A stretch of DNA of 28,303 nt from a virus, in IMG/VR virus record IMGVR_UViG_3300030419_002158, positions 1 to 28,303 of that record; one strand, written 5' to 3'. Made by a program: the position numbers and the translations under genes. Positions 1 through 7,112 of this stretch are shown here, in pieces (within the stretch, counting starts at the first letter, position 1; every line of letters starts with the position of its first letter). The notes beneath the pieces were generated by a model. The model saw only the letters and a program-made list of their open reading frames with translations, was not told the DNA's origin and searched no databases.

Positions 1-313
1 ATTCTGTACCATCTCTTAAAGTATAACTTGCACTTCCACTATCATCTGTAGGAATCCAACCAGGTCTATTATCTACTGCATGTTCACCAGGATACAATAA
101 GATTGTGGTTTTACCGAAACGGTCATTATCTAAACCACGCTGATAGGAAAATCTTGATGCCTCAACAAGAGCCCTTTGAATAGTCTTGAAAGGACGGGTT
201 AAGGAATTTCCCTTATTGTCGATACTATCCGTTGAGTCCAAGTCATTTGGACTGACGTACAGGATATTACCTCGCGCATTTTTGAGAAAGTTCTCTAATC
301 TGGAAAGACCCAT
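1..313 (-). CDS. Large virion structural protein, beta-helix type, N-terminal part only
   Basis: The start codon is at 313 and the gene runs off the left edge, so only about 104 residues are visible. The N-terminus reads MGLSRLENFLKNARGN, followed by ILYVSPNDLDSTDS and RPFKTIQRALVEASRFS. A short 'display of position, then PFKTIQ.AL..A' block is typical of the first turn of pectate-lyase-like right-handed beta-helices in phage tailspikes and of the large structural proteins of T4-like cyanophages. It is the last visible gene of the minus-strand tail module. A near-consensus late promoter (349-356) lies 36 bases upstream. The role in host binding or the baseplate periphery is inferred from fold type and position; the C-terminal domains are outside the window. 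Confidence 0.75.
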   Translation of the reverse strand, partial: MGLSRLENFLKNARGNILYVSPNDLDSTDSIDNKGNSLTRPFKTIQRALVEASRFSYQRGLDNDRFGKTTILLYPGEHAVDNRPGWIPTDDSGSASYTLRDGTE

Positions 314-348
314 GTTATTGTTCCAAGCTATATGTATCCGTTATGGAT

Positions 349-356
349 TATTTATC
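349..356 (-). promoter_or_regulatory. Candidate T4-type late promoter
   Basis: The minus strand reads GATAAATA, one mismatch from the T4 late consensus TATAAATA. It lies in the 66-bp gap between two structural genes and 36 bases upstream of the ATG at 313. T4 late promoters need only this -10-like box, read by gp55-containing polymerase with gp33 and the sliding clamp. The match is short, so the call rests mainly on position. Confidence 0.4.
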
Positions 357-379
357 ATATTAAAAAAGAAGAATATCTA

Positions 380-664
380 TTAGCTTGATTTATCAGCTAT
401 AAGTTTAGCCTTCCAGGAATCTTTAATAGTTGAAGTCCATACAGTATTACATATACCCTGCACTTCAGCCGTTTCTCCACTAATATCTGTGTTTACTAAA
501 TTATCTGATCCATCTAGATAACCTGGATCTAGAGCTTTACGATGGAAACTACGACTTAATTCGGTACCATCTTCTTTGATTATTGTAGCTGTTCTTACTT
601 GAACATGCTTATAAGGACCAACTACTTCTATTTGATCCACTTCTACTGTTTTTGTTAGTGCCAT
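380..664 (-). CDS. Conserved small cyanophage protein in the fibre region
   Basis: A 94-residue soluble protein beginning MALTKTVEVDQIEVVGPYKH. It has alternating beta-strand character (VQVRTATIIKEDGTELSRSF) and ends with several tryptophans and lysines. There is no signal peptide, membrane segment or catalytic motif. It starts 2 bases after the stop of the 371-residue fibre gene, so the two are co-translated. A small beta-rich protein encoded between two fibre-like proteins is plausibly a minor virion protein or a fibre-assembly factor, but I do not recognise a characterised family. The start is the only ATG near the upstream stop. Confidence 0.7.
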   Translation of the reverse strand: MALTKTVEVDQIEVVGPYKHVQVRTATIIKEDGTELSRSFHRKALDPGYLDGSDNLVNTDISGETAEVQGICNTVWTSTIKDSWKAKLIADKSS

Positions 665-666
665 AA

Positions 667-1782
667 TTAAGGTACTTGATATTGCATAGTTGTATTTATT
701 GCGCCAGAAGCATTACAATCACTAGCATTTAAGTTATCTAGACTGTCATGAATACATTGTAGGTATGTTCTGGTATCACCTAGATAAAGTTGACAATCTA
801 CATTATCGCTTTCTGAACTGAAAAGGGTTGAATAAGATGTTCTTCCTCCACCTCTAAAAGTAGACCCTCCACTAGTAAAAGGTAATCCATTGATATGTAC
901 AAGTCCTGAAGAACTACCTTTAGCACTAATACTGGTGGTAAAACTAATTGTTACCATCCTACCAACTCTTGTATAAGTACCCTCACAAGTGCCATAAGAA
1001 CCTCCACTGAAATCAGATGTATTTCCAAATGTAATTTTTGGAGTAAATGTACCTTCTTCATACCAGTCAAGGAGTTCAGAAGTCATTGCAGCACCAGTAG
1101 TGGTTGTACTTGTATTGGCACTAAAGTCAATACCTTTACCAGCTGTGCCTATAATTAAATTTCCCTCATTTACTTCTACGTCACCATCTGATTGAATTTC
1201 AAGATGTGTTGTTGCATTAGTTTTAAAACTAAGTTTATTACCAGCACTGTTATATAACATCTCACCTATATCATCATCATCAGTATCTCCTAAACATATT
1301 CTTGAATATCCAGTAGTTGCTGACGTAAGTTTAAAGTGTACATCACTAGAAGATGTTTGAATCCAGTTAGCCCCATCATAGGTGACATTTGCTTCACCAT
1401 TTAATGTATCAGCAGTTCCTGAACCAGTAATAATACGATTATCTGCATTATTGTTTATTGTTGTTGCCGTAACACCACTAAAACTTGCTGCAGTTATTAT
1501 ACCTGATACTGCAATATTACCAGTATTTCCATCAATTGTAACACCACTACCTACATTATATCCCGTATTATGAACATTACTATCACCCGTCTTAAAGTTC
1601 GCAGCAGTGATAATACCCGTAAGTCCTAAATTACCATTAGAATGAATCGTAGCAGCACTACCAACTTGAATACCACCCTCAAAAGTTCCAATTCCAGTAG
1701 TTTTAATAGAGAAACCTTCAATACTCAGACTACCATCAGCAGCCTTTATACTGTCATCCGTTCCTTTGATGATAACACCCAT
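667..1782 (-). CDS. Tail fibre / adhesin-like structural protein
   Basis: 371 residues. The N-terminal half is built of short beta repeats ending in GIITAANF and GIITAASF, with glycine/asparagine-rich turns (TIHSNGNL, TIDGNTGNI) as in trimeric phage fibre shafts. The C-terminal third has the pattern DWYEEGTFTPKITF, then TRVGRMVTISF and INGLPF. This 'EEGTFTP...GRMV...GLPF' block recurs at the tips of marine phage fibres. No endosialidase-type autocleavage domain is seen. The gene has its own consensus late promoter 25 bases upstream (1807-1814), so it can be transcribed independently of the genes before it. Host-receptor contact is inferred from architecture, not shown. Confidence 0.78.
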   Translation of the reverse strand: MGVIIKGTDDSIKAADGSLSIEGFSIKTTGIGTFEGGIQVGSAATIHSNGNLGLTGIITAANFKTGDSNVHNTGYNVGSGVTIDGNTGNIAVSGIITAASFSGVTATTINNNADNRIITGSGTADTLNGEANVTYDGANWIQTSSSDVHFKLTSATTGYSRICLGDTDDDDIGEMLYNSAGNKLSFKTNATTHLEIQSDGDVEVNEGNLIIGTAGKGIDFSANTSTTTTGAAMTSELLDWYEEGTFTPKITFGNTSDFSGGSYGTCEGTYTRVGRMVTISFTTSISAKGSSSGLVHINGLPFTSGGSTFRGGGRTSYSTLFSSESDNVDCQLYLGDTRTYLQCIHDSLDNLNASDCNASGAINTTMQYQVP

Positions 1783-1806
1783 TTCTGTCCAGATATGACT
1801 TTTAGA

Positions 1807-1814
1807 TATTTATA
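1807..1814 (-). promoter_or_regulatory. T4-type late promoter, perfect consensus
   Basis: The minus strand reads TATAAATA exactly. It lies in the gap between two genes and 25 bases before the fibre ATG at 1782, the spacing expected if transcription starts about 12 bases downstream of the box. gp33, whose gene lies at 18265-18522, is part of the machinery that reads such promoters in T4. Confidence 0.7.
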
Positions 1815-1830
1815 AAAAAAGTAATAGGGC

Positions 1831-1856
1831 AAAAAAATTGCGGAGTTTTTTTTCCG
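1831..1856 (-). terminator. Weak candidate intrinsic terminator
   Basis: On the minus strand a short stem (CGGA with TCCG, 4 bp, A-rich loop) is followed by CAATTTTTTT. It sits just after the stop of the 74-residue gene (1869) and before the late promoter of the fibre gene. The stem is short for an intrinsic terminator. The same palindrome followed by T residues also reads on the plus strand. Confidence 0.35.
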
Positions 1857-1868
1857 ACTTTTTTGGAA

Positions 1869-2093
1869 TTAAAAGCTAGCCTCCCCTGAGGCTATTGGTT
1901 CAGTGTACACTAACCTACCTTCAGGACACGTAGCACGTATCACACCCAATACATTCATAAACTGTTCTGTATTATCACACACTACCTCTTTAGTATCCCC
2001 TTCATTAGAATATAAGTAAATAGTTTTCTTAAGTGGATCCACCACACATTTCATTAGATATTCTTCGTCCATCCAGGCAGTTATCATACTCAT
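1869..2093 (-). CDS. Small conserved protein with its own early promoter
   Basis: 74 residues (72 if the second ATG at 2087 is used), acidic, with no membrane segment. The sequence MITAWMDEEYLMKCVVD and the C-terminal RLVYTEPIASGEASF show no motif I can assign. It differs from its structural neighbours in lacking Gly/Asn repeats and beta-fibre composition. A near-perfect sigma70 promoter (2097-2125) lies so close that the predicted start site falls within or next to the first ATG. The message would therefore be leaderless or nearly so, probably using the ATG at 2087. This points to early expression and to a regulatory or host-directed role rather than a virion part. That is inference from the promoter only. 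Confidence 0.65.
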   Translation of the reverse strand: MSMITAWMDEEYLMKCVVDPLKKTIYLYSNEGDTKEVVCDNTEQFMNVLGVIRATCPEGRLVYTEPIASGEASF

Positions 2094-2096
2094 GGT

Positions 2097-2125
2097 ACTA
2101 TACCAGATACTCAGGGTTTTGTCAA
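2097..2125 (-). promoter_or_regulatory. Near-consensus sigma70 promoter inside the tail module
   Basis: The minus strand carries -35 TTGACA (2120-2125), a 17-base spacer and -10 TATAGT (2097-2102). The -35 box overlaps the stop codon of the upstream fibre gene. The start site is predicted at about 2089-2091, on or just after the first ATG of the 74-residue gene. Confidence 0.7.
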
Positions 2126-2730
2126 GCGTCCTGCTCTACTTCAAGAGAAACGTCTTTACGAGTAGCATTAACAGTATAATAACAGTTGATAGATGTACCT
2201 GTACCAGACTTAAGAATTATATTCACACCATCAATCTTCTCGACAATTAAATCTTGACTCGATCCTATCTGAGTTAGATGCACTGTAATACTATCCATAT
2301 CAACCAATGAAGGCCAATATTCTGGTAGTTGAATTATTCTCTTATCTTTTAAGTGACCTCTAACATACACACCATGCTCTGGTCCCTCAAGACATCCATG
2401 CCATAACCTCTTCCCTCCTTTAGTTGGGTGAGGAATATTAAAGGACTTTGAATTAGCACTAAATGATCCTGCAGAACAGAGACCATTAATTGTAACCGTT
2501 GCTCCAACAAAAGCAGTAGTATTTGCCTTTCCACATGTACCATTTACTTGAAGATTATCAATCTGTGCATTACCATGATACCTGGGAGGACATGCATCAT
2601 CAGGATACTCGTTCTCATCCATGTCACCCTTCCAAATATAATCATAGAGAGCAGATTTAAGACCCCAACCCCCTGCTTTCTCTGTACAATCTTTACCGCT
2701 AGGTGCGGGATCAAACCTTAATTCAGACAT
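2122..2730 (-). CDS. Fibre-like structural protein, paralogue A
   Basis: 202 residues. The C-terminal half (about 95-200) contains SFNIPHPTKGGKRLWHGCLEGPE, LPEYWPSLVD, LTQIGSSQDLIVEKID and INCYYTVNATR (each block read separately). The same order of blocks recurs in the upstream neighbour (2733-3521), so the two are tandem paralogues. The 'IPHPTK..RL.H.C.EGP...VY.RG' block is common at the ends of fibre proteins of marine T4-like phages. The N-terminal part (CPPRYHGNAQIDNLQVNGT) is a short beta linker and differs from that of its paralogue. The gene starts 2 bases after its neighbour's stop. A receptor-binding or collar role is inferred. Confidence 0.72.
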   Translation of the reverse strand: MSELRFDPAPSGKDCTEKAGGWGLKSALYDYIWKGDMDENEYPDDACPPRYHGNAQIDNLQVNGTCGKANTTAFVGATVTINGLCSAGSFSANSKSFNIPHPTKGGKRLWHGCLEGPEHGVYVRGHLKDKRIIQLPEYWPSLVDMDSITVHLTQIGSSQDLIVEKIDGVNIILKSGTGTSINCYYTVNATRKDVSLEVEQDA

Positions 2731-2732
2731 AA

Positions 2733-3521
2733 TTAACCCTCTCTAACATCATAGTGGTAACCGGAAACAGAATACTCATCATTATTTCCTGGATAATCAT
2801 TAGGTGACTCCCCTTCATACTCAGGAATAAGTCTTTCTCCATCAGCACGAGTACCATATACATGGAAGAAACAATTGATAGGCATTCCGCCCTGTGCTTG
2901 CAAATGAATCTGTGTGGGTTCTATTCTCTTAACAATCACATCTTGATGAGCACCAATAGGAGTAAGACTTACCGTAATAGTAGTGGGATCAACAAGTTTT
3001 TCCCAATACTCTGGGAGATAAATGACTGTTTTATTTCTTACTCGTCCTCTAAAATAGACATCATTTGATGGACCTTCAGGACAAGTATGACGTAATCTAT
3101 ATCCTTCTTTAGTGGGGTGAGGGATATCAAAGTTCTTCTTTGCTGCTAAGACATGACCACCACAATTAGAAATTACATGTCCCTGTGCTAATACATGACC
3201 ACCAGCAGCAACATCAGCATTAGTTTGAACTTTATTCATAAAGGCTGCAGGACCTACAACTGCTAATGAATATGGATTAGCAAGTCCAGAACAAGCAGCA
3301 CCAGGAATCTTGGGACTAGGACCATTATCAGAAGGACCAACCATTAAAGTTGCTGCTACAAATGGATATGCACCAGCAGTTCCTACCTGCACAGGACCTT
3401 GAAGATAAGTAGAGTGATCAATCTTGGCCGCAGCCAAACCTAATGCAACAGGTGTTACACCCTTCTTACAGACAAGATGTTGTCCTTTATAAACCCAAAC
3501 TTCATCTAATTGATATGCCAT
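2733..3521 (-). CDS. Fibre-like structural protein, paralogue B
   Basis: 262 residues. The N-terminus (MAYQLDEVWVYKGQHLVCKK) is followed by Ala/Gly-rich beta repeats (VLAQGHVISNCGGHVLAAKK). The shared C-terminal domain starts near residue 128 with NFDIPHPTKEGYRLRHTCPE, then LPEYWEKLVD, LTPIGAHQDVIVKRI and INCFFHVYGTR. Compared with paralogue A it has an extra tail of about 25 residues rich in Tyr and Asp. One base separates its stop from the start of nothing else in frame, and its own start lies 1 base after the neighbouring beta-helix gene's stop, so these genes form one translational unit. Probably a fibre or fibre-attachment protein; specific partner unknown. Confidence 0.72.
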   Translation of the reverse strand: MAYQLDEVWVYKGQHLVCKKGVTPVALGLAAAKIDHSTYLQGPVQVGTAGAYPFVAATLMVGPSDNGPSPKIPGAACSGLANPYSLAVVGPAAFMNKVQTNADVAAGGHVLAQGHVISNCGGHVLAAKKNFDIPHPTKEGYRLRHTCPEGPSNDVYFRGRVRNKTVIYLPEYWEKLVDPTTITVSLTPIGAHQDVIVKRIEPTQIHLQAQGGMPINCFFHVYGTRADGERLIPEYEGESPNDYPGNNDEYSVSGYHYDVREG

Positions 3522-3522
3522 G

Positions 3523-4068
3523 TTAGTTTATTGGATCTCCTATTTTTTTATTAGGGTTTGTAGCCTTAGAAACTCCAGTTATGAGAGATCCTATAATATC
3601 TATGGGTTTACCCTTTATACCCAACACTCCTGTAGATACTAACTTCAGAGATTGTTTTGCATCTAAAGTAATGTTCTTTGAATCTATTTTAACTCTTTCA
3701 GTTGCATTGACCCAGAAAGATCCTTCTCCTGCTGTACCATTAGCAACCATCTCAATAGAGTTACCTTCCATACGGATCTTCCCGTTGGATGCTTTTAAAT
3801 GAATGTCTCCTTGATGTGCAAGAATAAAAACAGTTTCATCTTTTCTACTAAGATCCTTTCCAGCATGAATAAAAGTTGCACCAGGAGAATTCATTAAAGT
3901 ATATCCTGTGCGTTCACCATCTTCATCAAAAGTAATGAAGTGTCTACCATCTAAACCAGTAACACTCCAACTAGAAGTAACATCTCCTTTAGGACTGAGA
4001 CCACCAAACTTCATCAGAGCATTCATTGATCCGATGACTTGAGACCAAAAATTACGTTTCGTAGCCAT
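3523..4068 (-). CDS. Beta-helix-like baseplate/spike candidate
   Basis: 181 residues. From about residue 85 the sequence is a run of short strands ending in small turns: GDIHLKASNGKIRMEGNS, then ERVKIDSKNITLDAKQSLKL, then GVLGIKGKPIDIIGS. This periodic pattern resembles the triple-stranded beta-helix at the C-terminus of T4 gp5 and VgrG. The N-terminal part (GRHFITFDEDGERTGYTLMN, then FIHAGKDLSRKDETVFIL) is also beta-rich. It overlaps the upstream structural gene by 1 base (shared A of TAATG type). The gp5-like protein two genes upstream lacks such a repeat, so this protein may supply the membrane-piercing needle. That is a hypothesis from repeat pattern and position. Confidence 0.6.
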   Translation of the reverse strand: MATKRNFWSQVIGSMNALMKFGGLSPKGDVTSSWSVTGLDGRHFITFDEDGERTGYTLMNSPGATFIHAGKDLSRKDETVFILAHQGDIHLKASNGKIRMEGNSIEMVANGTAGEGSFWVNATERVKIDSKNITLDAKQSLKLVSTGVLGIKGKPIDIIGSLITGVSKATNPNKKIGDPIN

Positions 4069-5039
4069 CAGTTAGTCCCCTTTGTACTTTCTGGTTTAGT
4101 ATCATAAACTCTAGTGTTAGTTCCATCAGCAGATGAAGTACCAGCATACTTTACCCCATCAACATAGTAAACATTACCATAGTATGCTTTACCTCCAATA
4201 TATCCATTGATATTTAACCCTACAAGATCAAATACCTGTACAATATCAGTAGGTAATGCCACCTCAGGAACTAAAGGATCCCGTATCACCTCAAAGACAG
4301 GAACAAATCGGGCATTAAATCCTTGTTCACTTGGTAAAGTTATATTTGGAAGTGATGTAAAGTTTCCTCCTCTAATCACACCAACAGATTTAATCTTACC
4401 AAAAGGATCACATTTATACTCCAAAACTGTACCATTATTAGGAGTAACTGTCAACTGATCAATACCACATTCATAATTGATTCCAGGATTAGTAACTACA
4501 ACATCCGTAAGTTTAATAAGAGCAGGGTATTGTGGTGTTGCTCCTGCTGCAGGAAGATAACCTCTACCAGTATCTAAAACAATAACTTTTACTACTACAC
4601 CATCCAAAATGATTGCTTGAAGTACAGCCCCTGACCCATTCTCACAATGATCGATAACCTCTACCTTAGGTGGAGATTCATACCCAAACCCTCCACTAAC
4701 AATATCAACAGCAATAAGATTACCATTAACATCTACAACTGGATTGGCCTCAGCACCAATACCTCCGCCACCAACAAAATTAAGTATAGGTGGACCACAA
4801 GGTTGAGGTCCCACTTCACAAGGTTCTTTCCTTGCAAGATCATCAGGAGTAAGATTATTAACTTCATCTATGCTTAGATATTTTATCTTTCCATCACCAT
4901 CAACAAATATAAAAGCAGTACCAGGGAATAACTTTTCATATTCATTTGCAGCAGAAATTGATACATCTTTGACGTATCCAGCAGTCTCATCGATGTATCC
5001 TACTTTAATATTGGTGGGTGAGGTTGGTACTATTGGCAT
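4068..5039 (-). CDS. GxGY-repeat virion structural protein
   Basis: 323 residues. It contains repeated units of the type 'V.I.SGGFGYESPPKVEVID' (about residues 113-132), 'VLDTGRGYLPAAG' and 'VIRGGNFTSLPNITLP'. This 'GxGY..PP.V.V' pattern recurs in large structural proteins of T4-like cyanophages and predicts a beta-repeat fold. Four or more cysteines (CEVGPQPCGPP, DHCENG, YECGID, EYKCDP) are unusual for this gene block. The C-terminal part is Tyr/Gly-rich (NGYIGGKAYYGNVYYVDGVK). Gene order places it between the hub protein and the beta-helix protein, so a baseplate or spike-associated role is likely. No enzyme motif is seen. Confidence 0.7.
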   Translation of the reverse strand: MPIVPTSPTNIKVGYIDETAGYVKDVSISAANEYEKLFPGTAFIFVDGDGKIKYLSIDEVNNLTPDDLARKEPCEVGPQPCGPPILNFVGGGGIGAEANPVVDVNGNLIAVDIVSGGFGYESPPKVEVIDHCENGSGAVLQAIILDGVVVKVIVLDTGRGYLPAAGATPQYPALIKLTDVVVTNPGINYECGIDQLTVTPNNGTVLEYKCDPFGKIKSVGVIRGGNFTSLPNITLPSEQGFNARFVPVFEVIRDPLVPEVALPTDIVQVFDLVGLNINGYIGGKAYYGNVYYVDGVKYAGTSSADGTNTRVYDTKPESTKGTN

Positions 5040-5055
5040 TGTTTATCTCCTAAGA

Positions 5056-6834
5056 TCATTTATATTCACCATACTGTTCTAATTGTTCTCTGTCTGAGAG
5101 GTTTACAAATTTATTATATTCTTCCATACTAACTGGTTTATCATTAATGTAGGCTGTTCCTGTGTTTATATCAAATCTACCACTGACTACCCGTTGTTGT
5201 CTTATTGTGTTACTTGATTTGGTAGGTGTGGTAGGAGTAGTAGGAGTAGGTGGTTTCTTAGGAATAGATGGTTTAATAAATTTCTTTTTCTCAGTTACCA
5301 CTTTTTCAATGACTTCATCTGATTTTTGAATAACTTCATCTGCTTGTCCAACAACCTCAGTTGCTTTCTTAGTTACAGATTCTACACTTGGTATGTTCTT
5401 CATGGATTTTCCACTACCAGATCCTCCCATTGTATGAGTATCATTAGGGGAGCACACTGGTTTAAAATCTGTTGGGAAAAATGATGCTATCTCACTAATA
5501 AATCCAAGAGCAGCACTAATATCAAAAGCTAATCCCTTCAATGCACCAAATCCATCAATCAAATTACTAAGACCACTTATTTTAAAAGGTGAAGACCCTG
5601 CTGCTTTAGATCCTTCCGAAGAACCACCAGCAGTCGTAGCATCTTCAGCACCAACTACTGCAGGAGCAATTGCCTCATCATAACTCTTTAATATATCATT
5701 AATTGTTCCACCTAATACCTCACCCATTAGTTCCTCTGTAGAACACATGGGAGTGGGTGAATAGTATCCCTCTTCAGGAACAGGAGGAAGTTCTACTCCA
5801 CTCTCAACTTCTAGACTAGTAGGAGAGGATGAAGGAGAACTATTCTTTTTATTCTTAAACCCTTTCTTCAATGCATTAAGTATTAAAGGAAGAAGTTTAG
5901 ATGTAATCCCATTAAAACTAGCAGCAATCCCTGCAAGACCTGCAATTTCAAGTATCCTTAAAGACAGTCCAGCAGTAGGTGGGGCCAACTTTAACATCTG
6001 TTGCAACTGTTTACTATATTGATCCATAGTAAACTGTTGTACTCGACCCATTATCTCACCCATAAACTTTGTAAGTTCTTCTGCAGATCCTTCTATTACT
6101 TCATCAATACTCTTTTGGGCCTGAACAATAGGTAAACCTGCAGCACTCTCAAAAAATTCTAATGACTTTTGTATTCGTTCTATATCTTGACTCAACTGTT
6201 GCATTACAGTCTGAATCCCTTTCATAGCACTATTCTTTTCAGGATCAGGACATGCTAAGGCAATCTTCTCAGTTAATACAGCGTCCTGCTTAACTGTTGC
6301 TACAACCTTTTGATGAACAGCATCCACTCCTGCACGAATTGGTGGAGATTTTTTTACAACACTCTGATTACTATCAGCAGTTTTCTTATCAGGATCGTCA
6401 TCTTCATTTGCTTCACCTGCAGTTGCTGCATAGGTATGAAACTTTAAGTTAGGAATTTTAGTCTTCGCATTGTTACCCAACACTCCCATAATCACAGGGA
6501 CTTGTTGATCCTGACCATCTAAAAAGAAACCAAAGACAAAATTACCCTGACGAATTCCAGGAGTCTGTTGAGATCCTAGTTGACCACCACCAGCAGTCAC
6601 AGGATACATGACCTGAGCCCAAGGAAGTTGATCATCAGGAATATCTGCATCATCTTTATCATGCAGACCCATGATCCTTACCTTATATCGATACCCCCAT
6701 CCAGGAATCTCTTCAGGGTCTTTAAAGTTAGTATTTTGTATATTTTCGCGCCAAGTTTTATCGGGAGCAACTTGTCCCACCCACCATAAGAAATGACTTC
6801 CCAGAAATCCTGGATTAAATAGTGCTCCCTCCAT
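5056..6834 (-). CDS. 5: gp5-like baseplate hub protein, OB-fold, lysozyme domain absent
   Basis: 592 residues. Residues 1-130 (LGSHFLWWVGQVAPDKTW, RYKVRIMGLHDKD, LPWAQVMYPVTAGGG, GNFVFGFFLDGQDQQVPVIM) match the OB-fold that opens T4 gp5 and VgrG proteins. This domain sits on the gp27 ring at the tip of the tail tube. The remainder is unlike T4 gp5: a helical, partly hydrophobic middle (about 170-470) with coiled-coil character, a KPPTPTTPTTPT linker, and a short beta tail (RFDINTGTAYINDKPV). I find no T4-lysozyme-like domain with its Glu-Asp-Thr triad and no VgrG-type beta-helix. Peptidoglycan cutting, if any, must come from another protein. It follows the gp27-like gene, as expected for a hub pair. 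Confidence 0.82.
   Translation of the reverse strand: MEGALFNPGFLGSHFLWWVGQVAPDKTWRENIQNTNFKDPEEIPGWGYRYKVRIMGLHDKDDADIPDDQLPWAQVMYPVTAGGGQLGSQQTPGIRQGNFVFGFFLDGQDQQVPVIMGVLGNNAKTKIPNLKFHTYAATAGEANEDDDPDKKTADSNQSVVKKSPPIRAGVDAVHQKVVATVKQDAVLTEKIALACPDPEKNSAMKGIQTVMQQLSQDIERIQKSLEFFESAAGLPIVQAQKSIDEVIEGSAEELTKFMGEIMGRVQQFTMDQYSKQLQQMLKLAPPTAGLSLRILEIAGLAGIAASFNGITSKLLPLILNALKKGFKNKKNSSPSSSPTSLEVESGVELPPVPEEGYYSPTPMCSTEELMGEVLGGTINDILKSYDEAIAPAVVGAEDATTAGGSSEGSKAAGSSPFKISGLSNLIDGFGALKGLAFDISAALGFISEIASFFPTDFKPVCSPNDTHTMGGSGSGKSMKNIPSVESVTKKATEVVGQADEVIQKSDEVIEKVVTEKKKFIKPSIPKKPPTPTTPTTPTKSSNTIRQQRVVSGRFDINTGTAYINDKPVSMEEYNKFVNLSDREQLEQYGEYK
5057..5064 (-). promoter_or_regulatory. Possible late promoter overlapping a stop codon
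   Basis: The minus strand reads TATAAATG (one mismatch from TATAAATA), 18 bases before the ATG at 5039. The same bases encode the last two residues and stop of the upstream hub gene (TAT AAA TGA), so the match may be coincidental. Confidence 0.25.
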
Positions 6835-6837
6835 AAG

Positions 6838-7107
6838 TTATTCGTCGTATACCCGACACTCTTGTGCATCTGGATGATTATCACAATAGACTTCAAGTTT
6901 CTTATCTTGATGCCTCTGATGCCAATCATTTATTTTACCATCACCAGGATTTGCTTCATCCTCCTCATGATCATGGAATGCATCATTGTGCATCTTTAAA
7001 TCTTCTTCTGTGTATTCCAACATACCATGATTAATATGTTCTTTATGATCCTTGGGATCAAGATAAACTTCATGGTTTAGATCGTGTTCTGGAACTTTAG
7101 TGGTCAT
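6838..7107 (-). CDS. Small His-rich acidic protein of the hub cluster
   Basis: 89 residues, with about a dozen histidines and more than twenty Asp/Glu, for example MHNDAFHDHEEDEANPGDG and DWHQRHQDKK. The C-terminus, VYCDNHPDAQECRVYDE, holds two cysteines and a CRVYDE-type ending that I associate with small cyanophage proteins. No membrane segment or known fold is evident. The His/Cys/acid content suggests metal binding. It lies between the gp27-like and gp5-like hub genes with gaps of 5 and 3 bases. An internal sigma70-like promoter (7212-7240) precedes it by about 105 bases, so it might also be made early. It is not a PAAR protein: the usual hydrophobic Pro-Ala-Ala-Arg core is missing. Confidence 0.68.
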   Translation of the reverse strand: MTTKVPEHDLNHEVYLDPKDHKEHINHGMLEYTEEDLKMHNDAFHDHEEDEANPGDGKINDWHQRHQDKKLEVYCDNHPDAQECRVYDE

Positions 7108-7112
7108 AATAG

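Noticed and set aside
1382-1573. Open frames of 60-150 codons on the strand opposite long structural and tape-measure genes
   Set aside because: They lie entirely within well-supported genes, lack ribosome-binding sites and have low-complexity composition mirrored from the real gene.
4437-4454. TTGACA on the minus strand followed after 17 bases by TACAGT
   Set aside because: Two mismatches in the -10, inside a structural gene, and no gene start at a useful distance.
5056-6834. Tail lysozyme activity for the gp5-like protein
   Set aside because: No T4-lysozyme-like segment with Glu-Asp-Thr residues is visible; only the OB-fold supports the gp5 link.
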